Shown piece by piece: positions 1 through 9,261 of a DNA stretch of 18,891 bases. A program made the translations under genes and the position numbers. A model generated the notes under the pieces. The model searched no databases and was not told the origin of the DNA. It worked only from the letters and a program-made list of their open reading frames with translations. How positions within the stretch are numbered: position 1 is the stretch's first letter; each line of letters opens with the position of its first letter. This stretch comes from DATJLQ01 sp035509415 (GTDB taxonomy: Bacteria > Pseudomonadota > Alphaproteobacteria > JACZXZ01), in the NCBI GenBank assembly GCA_035509415.1, contig DATJLQ010000166.1:1-18891 (forward strand). Reading direction: 5' to 3'.

Positions 1-39
1 TTCGGGCGGAAGGTTCGCTCGAGCATCGACGAGGACGCG

Positions 40-1539
40 ATGGACATTCAATTCGGCGATTTGAAGCTTCCGAAAAAGGGAGCGGTTGCAGTGCTCGTGG
101 CCGAAGGCGGCAAGCTTTCGCCGAGCGCTCTGTCCCTCGACAAGGCGACGCGCGGGGCGCTCACGCGCGCCCTCGGGCTCGGCCGCTTCAAGGGCAAGAA
201 GAGCCAGGTCGCCGAGATCGTCGCCCCCGCGCGCGTGGATTTCGATCGTATTTTGCTGCTCGGCGTGGGGAAGCCGGCCGAGCTCGACGAAACGGCGGCC
301 CAGGCGCTGGGCGGCACCATCCAGGCCCAGCTCGCGGGCTCGGGCTCGACCGAGGGGGCCGTCGCCGCCGATGCGCTCGCGGGCATGAAGCTCGAGCCCG
401 CGCATTTCGCGGCCCATCTCGCCTACGGCGCGCGTCTCCGCTCCTACCGCTTCGACAAGTACCGCACCAAGGAAAAGCCCGAGGACAAGCCGAGCCTGAA
501 GCGTCTCCGCGTGCTGGTGGCGGGGCATGCCAAGGCGCGTGCCGCGTTCGAGCCTCTCGACCGCATCGCGGACGGCGTGTTCTTCACGCGCGATCTCGTC
601 TCCGAGCCCGCCAACGTGATCTATCCCGAAAGCCTCGCGGCCCAGGCGCGCACGCTCGCCAAGCTCGGCGTCGAGGTCGAGGTGCTCGACGAAAAGCAGA
701 TGGCGAAGCTCGGCATGGGGGCCTTGCTCGGCGTCGGCCAGGGGAGTGCCAAGCCGCCGCGCCTTGCGATCATGCAATGGCACGGCGATCCCGGCGCCAA
801 GGACAAGCGCCCGCTCGCCTTCGTCGGCAAGGGCGTCACCTTCGACACCGGCGGCATCTCGATCAAGCCCGCCGCCAACATGGAAGACATGAAGTGGGAC
901 ATGGGCGGTGCCGGCGTCGTCATGGGGCTCATGAAGGCGCTTGCGGGACGCAAGGCGAAGGTCAACGCGGTCGGCATCGGCGGGCTGGTCGAGAACATGC
1001 CCGACGGCAACGCCCAGCGTCCGGGCGACATCGTCACGACCCTGTCGGGCCAGACCATCGAGGTGATCAACACCGACGCCGAGGGCCGGCTCGTGCTCGC
1101 GGACGCGCTCTGGTACACCCAGAAGCGCTTCAAGCCGCGCTTCATGATCGATCTCGCGACGCTTACGGGCGCGATCATCGTCGCCCTCGGCATGGAATAT
1201 GCCGGCCTCTTCTCGAACAACGACGAGCTCGCCGAGCGCCTGATCGCGAGCGGCCAGTCCATCGGCGAGAAGGTATGGCGCATGCCGCTCGGCGAGGAAT
1301 ACGACAAGATCATCCGCTCGGACGCGGCCGACATGAAGAACGTGGGCGACCGCTGGGGCGGGGCGATCACGGCGGCACAGCTCCTGCAGCGCTTCGTCAA
1401 CGACGTACCTTGGGCGCATCTCGACATCGCGGGCGTCACCTGGTCGTCGAAGGACAAGCCGACCGTGCCCAAGGGCGGCACCGCGTTCGGCGTGCGCCTG
1501 CTCGACGGCCTGGTCGCGCGATATTACGAGAGCAAATAG
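40..1539 (+). CDS. pepA: Leucyl aminopeptidase (M17 family, cytosol aminopeptidase)
   Basis: This is a two-metal cytosolic aminopeptidase that removes N-terminal residues, preferring leucine, from peptides during protein turnover. It has 499 residues, the usual family length. The M17 signature NTDAEGRL lies at residues 344-351. By alignment from memory with E. coli PepA, the metal ligands are K264, D269, D287, D346 and E348, and the catalytic residues are K276 and R350; all are present. The N-terminal half (about 1-170) is the variable, non-catalytic M17 N domain. The ATG at 40 follows a GAGG ribosome-binding site with a 5-base spacer. Only 39 bases precede it in the window, so the promoter is not visible. 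holC follows after 31 bp on the same strand, so the two are probably co-transcribed, as is common in alphaproteobacteria. Confidence 0.97.
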   Translation: MDIQFGDLKLPKKGAVAVLVAEGGKLSPSALSLDKATRGALTRALGLGRFKGKKSQVAEIVAPARVDFDRILLLGVGKPAELDETAAQALGGTIQAQLAGSGSTEGAVAADALAGMKLEPAHFAAHLAYGARLRSYRFDKYRTKEKPEDKPSLKRLRVLVAGHAKARAAFEPLDRIADGVFFTRDLVSEPANVIYPESLAAQARTLAKLGVEVEVLDEKQMAKLGMGALLGVGQGSAKPPRLAIMQWHGDPGAKDKRPLAFVGKGVTFDTGGISIKPAANMEDMKWDMGGAGVVMGLMKALAGRKAKVNAVGIGGLVENMPDGNAQRPGDIVTTLSGQTIEVINTDAEGRLVLADALWYTQKRFKPRFMIDLATLTGAIIVALGMEYAGLFSNNDELAERLIASGQSIGEKVWRMPLGEEYDKIIRSDAADMKNVGDRWGGAITAAQLLQRFVNDVPWAHLDIAGVTWSSKDKPTVPKGGTAFGVRLLDGLVARYYESK

Positions 1540-1570
1540 CGGCGCGCGGCCGCGGCGGGGAGCGTCGAGG

Positions 1571-2020
1571 GTGAGCGAGATCTGGTTCTATCACCTCCAG
1601 CGCCAGCGCCTCGAGGATGCGCTGCCCGCGTTGCTCGAGAAGGTGCTCGCGGCGAAGAAGCGCGCGGTCGTGCTGCTCGGCTCGGACGAGCGGGTCGAGG
1701 CGATGAACACGTACCTCTGGACCTACGACGAGCGCGGCTTCCTCCCCCATGGCAGTGCGCGCGACGGCGCGGCCGAGCTCCAGCCCGTCTGGCTCACGGC
1801 CAAGGACGAGAACCCGAACCGCGCCGAGGTCCTCATCCTCGCGGATGGCGCGCACTCGGACGCGATCGGCGCCTACGAGCGCTGCCTCGAGCTCCTCGAC
1901 GGCAACGACGAGAGTGCGGTCGCGGCCGCGCGCGCGCGCTGGAAGCACTACCGGGAGCAGGGCCACGACGTGTCCTACTGGCAGCAGGACGCGCGCGGGA
2001 AATGGGAGCGGCAGGCCTGA
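1571..2020 (+). CDS. holC: DNA polymerase III chi subunit
   Basis: The chi subunit of the clamp loader links the replisome to single-stranded-DNA-binding protein during lagging-strand synthesis. The 149-residue product has the family's usual length and opening (SEIWFYHL). It also shows the conserved core with LLGSDERVEAMNTYLWTYD at about 36-54, FLPHG at about 57-61, and P-V-W-L about 10 residues further on. The start is GTG at 1571 with only a weak upstream CGAGG, so translation may depend partly on coupling with pepA, 31 bp upstream. The TGA stop sits in the loop of a perfect 7-bp hairpin (2011-2027). The gene converges on the REC-EAL gene with only 18 bp between the stops. Confidence 0.93.
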   Translation: MSEIWFYHLQRQRLEDALPALLEKVLAAKKRAVVLLGSDERVEAMNTYLWTYDERGFLPHGSARDGAAELQPVWLTAKDENPNRAEVLILADGAHSDAIGAYERCLELLDGNDESAVAAARARWKHYREQGHDVSYWQQDARGKWERQA

Positions 2021-2027
2021 GGCCTGC
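2011..2027. terminator. Short hairpin with the holC stop codon in its loop
   Basis: GCAGGCC (2011-2017) and GGCCTGC (2021-2027) are perfect inverted repeats. The 3-base loop is TGA, the stop codon of holC. The hairpin is at the junction of two convergent genes and would form in either transcript. No T tract follows on either strand, so a role as a classical intrinsic terminator is uncertain. Confidence 0.4.
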
Positions 2028-2038
2028 GCCGCTTCGCC

Positions 2039-3250
2039 TCACGCCACCTTCGGCCCGGTTCTTTGATCCGTCTTGAGCTTCTCGGGCCGCTGCAAGCCAG
2101 CCGGGAGCGTGTAGGTCTTGAACACCGCCTCGAATTTGTCGGTCGGCAGCGGCCGGCTGATCCAGTAGCCCTGGAGCAGGTTGCAGCCCTCCGCGACCAG
2201 CCGCTCGGCCGCGACCTGGCTTTCCACCCCCTCGGCCACCGGTGCCAGGCCGAGATTGCGCGCCATGTCGATGATCGTCTTCACGATCAGCGCGCTGTCC
2301 TTCGACGTCAGCATGTCGATCACGAACGACTTGTCGATCTTGAGCTCGGTGAAGGGCAGGCGCCGGAGCTGCACGAGCGACGAGTAGCCGGTGCCGAAAT
2401 CGTCGATCGCGAGCCCGAAGCCCTTGAGGCGCATGCGGGTCAGGATGTCCATGATCTTGCCCGCGTCCTTCATGGTCGCGGTCTCGGTGAGCTCGATCGT
2501 GAGCTGGTCGGGCGGGAGCCCGTAGGTGCGGCACAGATCCATGATGCGGTCGGGCAGGCCGAGATCGCTCAGGTTGCGCGCCGAGACGTTGACCGAGATC
2601 GAGAGCGGCATGCCGCCCTTGCGCCAGATGCCCGCTTGCTTGATCGCGGCGTCGAGCACCCAGGCGGTGAGCTGGTCGATCACCGTGCTGCCCTCGCTCA
2701 CGGCGAGGAAGTGGCCCGGCATGAGCTGGCCCTTGGACGGGTGCCACCAGCGGATGAGCGCCTCGGCGGAGGTGAGCTTGCCGCTTTGCGCGTCGAGCCG
2801 CGGCTGATAATGGAGCGCGAACTCGCCGCTCTCGACCGCGCGCGAGATGTCGGCCGGGGTGATCGGCGCGTTCTGCCCCTTGACCGAGTCGAGGAGGCGC
2901 CTGAGCTCGGCCGCGCGCACCGGCTTCAAGACGGTCGCCATGACGTCGAGCCCGGCGCCGATGCCGAGCTGCTTCGCCGTGTCGAGCACGCGGCTGTCGA
3001 CGCCGCTCGCGAGGATGATCTTGGCGCCGACCGAGCCCTGCGCGAGCTCGCGCAGGAGCTCGACGCCGTCGACGCGCGGCATCTGGAGGTCCATCACGAT
3101 GACGTCCGGCTGGATCGCGGCGAGCCGCGCGCGGAATTCCTCGGGATTGCTCGCGACCGCGGTGACGTAGCCGCAATCGGTGGCGACGCGGCCGACGAAG
3201 GTCGCGAACTCGACTTCGTCGTCGATCACCAGGAGTCTCAGGTCTGCCAT
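2039..3250 (-). CDS. REC-EAL response regulator, predicted c-di-GMP phosphodiesterase (RocR-like)
   Basis: This is a 403-residue cytoplasmic response regulator predicted to cleave cyclic di-GMP to pGpG when phosphorylated. The receiver domain (about 1-125) has the acidic pocket D10/D11, phosphoacceptor D54, switch residue S82 and lysine K109. The EAL domain (about 130-390) keeps the residues known to matter in the family: E163 of the EAL motif, Asn in VNVSARNL, Glu in ELTE, both Asp in DDFGTGYSSL, Lys in LKIDKSF, and Glu in AEGVES. It ends with the usual LLQGYWISRPLP stretch. There is no GGDEF domain. Length and architecture match P. aeruginosa RocR. The gene lies 13 bp downstream of a hybrid histidine kinase on the same strand, its probable phosphodonor. 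The ATG at 3250 follows a GGGGAT sequence. The partner assignment is inference from adjacency. Confidence 0.93.
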   Translation of the reverse strand: MADLRLLVIDDEVEFATFVGRVATDCGYVTAVASNPEEFRARLAAIQPDVIVMDLQMPRVDGVELLRELAQGSVGAKIILASGVDSRVLDTAKQLGIGAGLDVMATVLKPVRAAELRRLLDSVKGQNAPITPADISRAVESGEFALHYQPRLDAQSGKLTSAEALIRWWHPSKGQLMPGHFLAVSEGSTVIDQLTAWVLDAAIKQAGIWRKGGMPLSISVNVSARNLSDLGLPDRIMDLCRTYGLPPDQLTIELTETATMKDAGKIMDILTRMRLKGFGLAIDDFGTGYSSLVQLRRLPFTELKIDKSFVIDMLTSKDSALIVKTIIDMARNLGLAPVAEGVESQVAAERLVAEGCNLLQGYWISRPLPTDKFEAVFKTYTLPAGLQRPEKLKTDQRTGPKVA

Positions 3251-3263
3251 GGTCGTATCCCCG

Positions 3264-5837
3264 CTAACCGTCCAGAATCTCGCGCAGCTTGTGCGCCAGC
3301 TGCTGCTTTCGATAGGGCTTGCTCAGGAGCGGCGCCGAGAGAGGCTCGGTGCCGTTGCCGTTGCCGTCGGCGCCCGCGCGCGTGAAGCCGGAGGTGAACA
3401 GCACCTTGAGGCCCGGCTTCAAGTCGGTTGCCGCGCGGGCGAGCGCGCGCCCGTCCTTCCCGCCCGGCATGACGATGTCTGTGAAGAGGAGGTCGATGCG
3501 CGCGCCGTTGCCGAGGACGACGAGCGCCTCGGCCGCGTCGCCCGCCTCGAGCGTGCGGTAGCCGAGCTCGCCCAGCTGGCGCAGCGCCACCTTGCGGATG
3601 TCGACATTGTCCTCGACCACGAGCACGGTCTCGCTGCCGCGCGGCATGGGCTCGCCGTCGCGCCGCGCGCGCTCGGCGAGGTTCGCGCCCGCGCTTTTCG
3701 CCCGCGGCAGCCAGAGCTTGATCGTGGTGCCGCGGCCGAGCTCGCTGTAGATCTTGATGTGGCCGCCCGACTGCTTGATGAAGCCGTAGACCATGCTGAG
3801 GCCGAGGCCGGTGCCGCGCCCGGGCGCCTTGGTGGTGAAGAACGGATCGAAGGCGCGCGCGACCGTCTCGGGCGCCATGCCGCTGCCGGTGTCGCTCACC
3901 GCGACCTGCACGTAGTCGCCCGGCGTCACCTCGAGATTGTGGTCGGCGTAGGTCTGGTCGAGGCGCGCGTTCGAGAGCTCGATCGTGAGCGTGCCGCCCT
4001 GGGGCATCGCGTCGCGCGCGTTGACCGCAAGGTTGAGGAGCGAGGTCTCGAGCTGGGTGCGGTCGACCACGACCGGCCAGAGCGCGCCGAGTTCGTTGCC
4101 GTCTTCGACCCGGAGCGACAGCGTCACGTGCTCGCCGAGCGTGCGGCTCAGGAGGCGCGTCAGGGCGCCGAGCGTCTCGGCGGCGTCGACGGTCTCGGGA
4201 TTGAGCGGCTGGCGGCGCGAGAAGGCGAGCAGCTGGCGCGTGAGCTCGGCGCCCCGGAGGCACGCGCCGATCGCGGACTGGGCGAGATCGTGCACCTCGG
4301 AACCCACCTCCAGGTGCGACTCCATGAGGTCGAGATTGCCGATCGCGATGCCGAGAAGATTGTTGAAATCGTGCGCGATGCCGCCGGTGAGCTGACCAAC
4401 CGCCTCCATCTTCTGCGCCTGCTGGAGCTGGCGCTCGGTCTGGAGCTGGGCGGTGATGTCGGTCACGACGTAGAACACGCCGCTCAAGCGGCCCGCTTCG
4501 TCGTGAAGCGGCGCCGAGTTGAAGGTGACCTCGATGCGCCGCCCGTCCTTGGTCTGGCGCGTGCCGCGGCCGCCCACGATCCTTTCGCCGGCGATCGCGC
4601 GCGCGAAGAAGTCCTGGAAGTTGGCGCGCTCGGACTCGGGCACCACGGGATGGAAGCGCCCGACCGCCTCCTCGGCACTCCAGCCGAACAGGCTTTGGGC
4701 CGCCGGGTTCCAGAGCCGCACGATGCCCTCGAGATCGAGGGCGATGAAGGCCGCGGGCGAGGCGTTGAAGGCCGCCTCCATGCGGTCGCGCGCCTCGCGG
4801 AATTGGGCACTGGTCTCGGCGAGATGGGTGGTGCGCTCGACGAGCGAGGTCGACACGCTCCGGTAGGAGCGCGCGAGGCGACCATAGAGCGCGCTGATCT
4901 CGAACAGGAGCACGCCCAGCACCAGCCCCGCCGCCACGAGACCGTAGATGCGGCCCGCGTAGTAGCCGAGCGTGAAGCGCCCGCCATTGTAGACGGCGCT
5001 GAGCGCGATCTCGAAGATCCACGCGCTCACCACGACCATGAGCCAGAGATCGAGCACCGAATGCGGGCGCCGCATCCAAAGCACCGCGAGCGCTGCGAAG
5101 GACAACGCCCACACGGGATAGATCACGAGCGCCATGCTCGCGCCGCTGCGGTTGCCCGTCATGATCGCCGGGAGCGCTGTGGCGCCCGCGGTGGTGAGAA
5201 GGGTGAAGGCGGCCGCGGCGGCGAGGGCGGCAAATGCCGCGGTCAGCACGACGGCGCGCGCCTCCGATCGGCTGCCGCCGACGGGTGCGTCGTCCTTGAG
5301 GAAGGCGTAGACGATCACGAGCGCGGGAAAGCCTGCGTGCCAGAACATGTAGAGCCAGGCGGTGCTGTCGGGCCCGGCGCCCAACAGGCCGCTCGCGGAA
5401 AAGAGTCCCGGGAAGGTCAGCATGTGCGCGACCGCCATGGCCGCGGTGAACAGATAAGCCGCCGCGAGGACCAGAAGGGCGCGCGAGCGGACGATGCCGT
5501 ATTGGCCGAACAGCAGAATGGCGGTGACCAGGTCGCCGACGATGAGCGCCGACTGGTAGGACGGGATGAAGGCGTCGATGCGCGCGAGCGGCACGCTGGC
5601 GAAGGGCACGATGGCGCCGAAGATCGCGAGCGACACCAGGATCAGCGCGAGGGCGCCGCGCTTGAGGCGCGGGCCCGCGCGGAGGGTCGAGAGCAACAAC
5701 GCCCCCGCGGCACCGGCCGAGGGTCCCGATGCCGAACGCAGGCCGAGCGCTCCCTGCGCCTCCTTGGGCGCACGGGTATCGATCGAGTCGAGGCGCGCCT
5801 CGTGGCTCGTAGTCAAGCCCTTCACCCCCTTCCGCAT
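3264..5837 (-). CDS. Membrane hybrid histidine kinase: MASE4-PAS-HisKA-HATPase-REC
   Basis: The 857-residue sensor kinase starts with about 55 hydrophilic residues. About eight hydrophobic segments follow (roughly 60-320), resembling the MASE4 integral-membrane sensory domain; the motifs FIPSYQSALIVGDLVTA, FPGLFSASGLLGA and WLYMFWHAGFPA are typical. A coiled linker leads to a PAS domain (about 350-465). The dimerisation helix has the phosphoacceptor H489 in AHDFNNLL, the catalytic domain has N606 in the N box, DTGSGM and GTGLGLSMVYGF, and a C-terminal receiver (about 735-855) has D787 in LLFTDIVMPGG and a conserved SKPY. All catalytic motifs are intact. The ligand sensed by MASE4 is unknown. 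The first gene of an operon with the REC-EAL gene, it probably controls that phosphodiesterase. The ATG at 5837 lacks a clear Shine-Dalgarno; a TTG eight codons in, preceded by AAGGGGGTGAAGGG, is an alternative start. Confidence 0.93.
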   Translation of the reverse strand: MRKGVKGLTTSHEARLDSIDTRAPKEAQGALGLRSASGPSAGAAGALLLSTLRAGPRLKRGALALILVSLAIFGAIVPFASVPLARIDAFIPSYQSALIVGDLVTAILLFGQYGIVRSRALLVLAAAYLFTAAMAVAHMLTFPGLFSASGLLGAGPDSTAWLYMFWHAGFPALVIVYAFLKDDAPVGGSRSEARAVVLTAAFAALAAAAAFTLLTTAGATALPAIMTGNRSGASMALVIYPVWALSFAALAVLWMRRPHSVLDLWLMVVVSAWIFEIALSAVYNGGRFTLGYYAGRIYGLVAAGLVLGVLLFEISALYGRLARSYRSVSTSLVERTTHLAETSAQFREARDRMEAAFNASPAAFIALDLEGIVRLWNPAAQSLFGWSAEEAVGRFHPVVPESERANFQDFFARAIAGERIVGGRGTRQTKDGRRIEVTFNSAPLHDEAGRLSGVFYVVTDITAQLQTERQLQQAQKMEAVGQLTGGIAHDFNNLLGIAIGNLDLMESHLEVGSEVHDLAQSAIGACLRGAELTRQLLAFSRRQPLNPETVDAAETLGALTRLLSRTLGEHVTLSLRVEDGNELGALWPVVVDRTQLETSLLNLAVNARDAMPQGGTLTIELSNARLDQTYADHNLEVTPGDYVQVAVSDTGSGMAPETVARAFDPFFTTKAPGRGTGLGLSMVYGFIKQSGGHIKIYSELGRGTTIKLWLPRAKSAGANLAERARRDGEPMPRGSETVLVVEDNVDIRKVALRQLGELGYRTLEAGDAAEALVVLGNGARIDLLFTDIVMPGGKDGRALARAATDLKPGLKVLFTSGFTRAGADGNGNGTEPLSAPLLSKPYRKQQLAHKLREILDG

Positions 5838-6191
5838 AGGTATGTTAGCACGAGCACAATAAAAAGCGTAACGAATCCATAACCAGGAAAGGGAAACTGT
5901 CTGCTTGCGCGACGGTCCTTAGACGAGCTATGCAGAGATTATTAATTAGGGGGGTATGATAAATTAAGCGTTCGGGAAACTCTTGCCAGAGTCCCGCTGA
6001 AGTTTGCGCGATGCAACATGGTAAACTTTTACTAAAATTTAATTATTTAGAATTGCGTTTGGTTTACTGATGAGCACTTGGCGACAATTACAAACGGAAA
6101 TCCAGCCTCCGAGCGCAACCGAAATGGGCCGCCCTTTCGGGCGGCCCATTGGCGGGGATCGAGGTGAAGAGGACGGCCGGCGCTCGGCCGC
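5838..6191. other. AT-rich gene-free region upstream of the kinase operon
   Basis: This 354-base stretch separates the kinase gene from the lipoprotein gene (both minus strand). It is far richer in A and T than the rest of the window, especially 5940-6060. It should hold the promoter of the kinase/REC-EAL operon, but I cannot place a convincing -35/-10 pair. An imperfect hairpin (GGG-AA-ACTC, loop TTGCCA, GAGT-CCC) lies at 5974-5994. The lipoprotein terminator occupies 6123-6150. A 51-codon reading frame from the ATG at 6070 (+) has no ribosome-binding site and runs through the terminator, so I do not call it. Confidence 0.6.
6123..6150 (-). terminator. Strong hairpin terminator of the glycine-zipper lipoprotein gene
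   Basis: AATGGGCCGCCC (6123-6134) and GGGCGGCCCATT (6139-6150) form a perfect 12-bp stem. On the minus strand the loop is GAAA, a stable GNRA-type tetraloop. The hairpin lies about 40 bases past the lipoprotein stop codon. Only a short T run (TTTC) follows on that strand, so it may be a stem-driven terminator or 3'-end stabiliser. Confidence 0.75.
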
Positions 6192-6425
6192 TCAGCGCGT
6201 GGTCTTGTCGGTCTGGTCCAAGATGTAGCCCGCACCGGTGCCGACCGCGCCGCCGATCAAGGCGCCGCACCAGATGCAGCCGCCGGTAAGCGCCGTGCCG
6301 ACCACGCCGACGCCGGTGCCGATGGCGCCACCCGAGAGCATGCGCTCCTGGGTCGTGTCCATGTTCGAGCAGGCGGCCGTTCCAAGCAGGGCCAGCGCTG
6401 CGAGGGGGATGAGGATGCGTTTCAT
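6192..6425 (-). CDS. Small glycine-zipper lipoprotein
   Basis: A 77-residue predicted envelope lipoprotein of unknown function. MKR and a hydrophobic stretch (residues 4-18) form a signal peptide ending in GTAAC, with C19 as the probable lipidation site (signal peptidase II). The mature part, about 59 residues, has an N-terminal linker and then two Gly-rich segments typical of glycine zippers (GGAIGTGVGVVGTALTGG and GALIGGAVGTGAGYI), separated by a Cys-x-x-Cys (C-I-W-C). It ends with a polar DQTDKTTR tail. The ATG at 6425 follows GGAG with a 9-base spacer; longer in-frame extensions upstream lack this and are rejected. The gene is monocistronic, with a terminator 40 bp downstream and tandem direct repeats about 70-90 bp upstream. 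Glycine-zipper lipoproteins often associate with the outer membrane; the precise role here is not known. Confidence 0.8.
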   Translation of the reverse strand: MKRILIPLAALALLGTAACSNMDTTQERMLSGGAIGTGVGVVGTALTGGCIWCGALIGGAVGTGAGYILDQTDKTTR

Positions 6426-6496
6426 GGGTCTTTTCTCCGCGCAATCCAACCTAGCGCCAGAGATACGCGCAGGTGCCGGCCGGGCGGTGCGACAAA

Positions 6497-6515
6497 ATTG
6501 AGTCTTCATTGAGTC
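6497..6515 (-). promoter_or_regulatory. Tandem 8-bp direct repeats, possible operator of the lipoprotein gene
   Basis: On the minus strand GACTCAAT occurs twice with a 3-base spacer, a period of 11 bp, about one helical turn. The repeats end about 72 bases upstream of the lipoprotein start. This spacing is typical of sites bound by tandem OmpR/PhoB-type response regulators. No binding protein is implied by the sequence itself. Confidence 0.35.
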
Positions 6516-6575
6516 GGCATGCGGTCTCGCGAGCGGCCGCGACTCGGCGGCCGCGCGTCGGGAGCGCGGCGGCAA

Positions 6576-8507
<1,932 letters not shown>

Positions 8508-8557
8508 GGGCTCGGGCGCGGCCTTGCGGGGGCTGGAACGCAGGGGTGATACAGCGG

Positions 8558-8586
8558 TTGCCCTCGGCGCTCAAGGCGTCTATAAG
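8558..8586 (+). promoter_or_regulatory. Sigma70-type promoter of ndk
   Basis: TTGCCC (8558-8563) and TATAAG (8581-8586) are separated by exactly 17 bases. Predicted transcription start is near 8593, leaving a leader of about 85 bases before the ndk ATG. Confidence 0.65.
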
Positions 8587-8608
8587 CCCGGCGCGTCCGG
8601 AGCGGGCG

Positions 8609-8637
8609 GGGCCGGACCGGGGCATCCGATCCGGCCC
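8609..8637 (+). promoter_or_regulatory. Hairpin in the ndk 5' leader
   Basis: GGGCCGGA (8609-8616) and TCCGGCCC (8630-8637) form a perfect 8-bp stem with a 13-base loop inside the predicted ndk leader, about 40 bases before the start codon. It does not cover the ribosome-binding site. It could affect transcript stability or be chance in a GC-rich leader. Confidence 0.35.
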
Positions 8638-8677
8638 GAAGCAACCGACGAACTAGGATCACCGAGGCGAGGCCGAC

Positions 8678-9100
8678 ATGGCTTTGGAGCGCACGCTGTC
8701 GATCATCAAGCCGGACGCGACCCGGCGCAATCTCACGGGCCAGATCAACGCCGTGTTCGAGGCGGCGGGGCTGCGCATCGTGGCGCAGAAACGCCTGCGT
8801 CTCGCGCGCGCCGACGCCGAGCGCTTCTACGCCGTGCACAAGGAGCGGCCCTTCTTCGACGGCCTGTGCGCCTTCATGTGCTCGGGGCCGGTCGTGGCCC
8901 AGGTGCTCGAGGGCGAGAACGCGGTCGCGAAGAACCGCGAGGTGATGGGGGCGACCAATCCCGCCAACGCCGCACCCGGCACCGTGCGCAAGCTGTTCGC
9001 GGAATCGATCGAGGCCAACTCGGTGCACGGCTCGGATTCGATCGAGAACGCGCGCGGCGAGATCGCGTTCTTCTTCAGCGCGCTCGAGATCGTGGGCTAG
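8678..9100 (+). CDS. ndk: Nucleoside diphosphate kinase
   Basis: This cytosolic enzyme transfers the gamma phosphate from ATP to nucleoside diphosphates through a phosphohistidine, balancing the (d)NTP pools. The 140-residue length is typical of bacterial Ndk. It begins ALERTLSIIKPDA, with K11 of the IKPD motif, and carries the catalytic H117 in NSVHGSDS. The TNPANAAPGTVRK segment (93-105) is the usual nucleotide-binding stretch. The ATG at 8678 is preceded by purine-rich GAGGCGAG. Its own promoter and leader lie in the 170-bp gap to the divergent ABC-F gene. The last three codons plus stop read GTG GGC TAG, and the TAG merges into the palindromic element that starts at 9100. Confidence 0.98.
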   Translation: MALERTLSIIKPDATRRNLTGQINAVFEAAGLRIVAQKRLRLARADAERFYAVHKERPFFDGLCAFMCSGPVVAQVLEGENAVAKNREVMGATNPANAAPGTVRKLFAESIEANSVHGSDSIENARGEIAFFFSALEIVG

Positions 9101-9169
9101 TGTGGCGAATCCGAAATTCGCTGCCTCTCGGGGCGGGGCCACGGGCGAATTTCGGATTCGGCGCCACAC
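9100..9169. repeat. Palindromic repeat element A (22-bp arms)
   Basis: The left arm at 9100-9121 (GTGTGGCG, then AATCCGAAATTCGC) and the right arm at 9145-9169 are reverse complements apart from a 3-base insertion in the right arm after GTGTGGCG. The loop is 23 bases. The element begins at the G of the ndk stop codon, and its outer end reads CTAGTGTGG. It resembles REP/MITE-type palindromic elements and may serve as the ndk terminator. Copy number in the genome cannot be judged from the window. Confidence 0.7.
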
Positions 9170-9187
9170 GAGCAATTCATCGAATCG

Positions 9188-9261
9188 AGTGCGGTCGCCG
9201 GATTTGAAGTTCCTAAACGCGAATGCCATCGAAATCCTAGGAACTTCAAATCCACCGCACT
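9188..9261. repeat. Palindromic repeat element B (24-bp arms)
   Basis: The left arm at 9188-9215 (AGTGCGGT, then GGATTTGAAGTTCCTA after a 4-base insertion, CGCC) pairs with the right arm at 9238-9261. The loop is 22 bases. Layout, size, terminal AGTGYGG and bulge position match element A, 18 bp away, although the inner arm sequence differs. Its outer end reads CCGCACTAG, and those last bases form the stop codon of the MFS gene on the minus strand. It probably acts as a terminator between the convergent genes. Confidence 0.7.

Noticed and set aside
3180..5882. Open reading frame of 900 codons on the + strand opposite the histidine kinase
   Set aside because: It is charged, Arg/Ala/Glu-rich low-complexity sequence exactly opposite a gene with intact kinase motifs; long antisense frames are expected in GC-rich coding DNA.
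5942..5967. Possible CtrA box (TTAA ... TTAA)
   Set aside because: The two TTAA are 18 bp apart rather than 7, so the pattern does not fit.
6070..6225. Short + strand frame of about 51 codons starting at the ATG at 6070
   Set aside because: There is no ribosome-binding site, and it runs through the terminator hairpin and antisense to the lipoprotein gene.
6533..6554. Two GCGGCCGC octamers 6 bases apart, upstream of the lipoprotein gene
   Set aside because: Each is self-complementary and they can pair, but in GC-rich DNA this is weak evidence; possibly part of the ABC-F gene's 3' end, not called.
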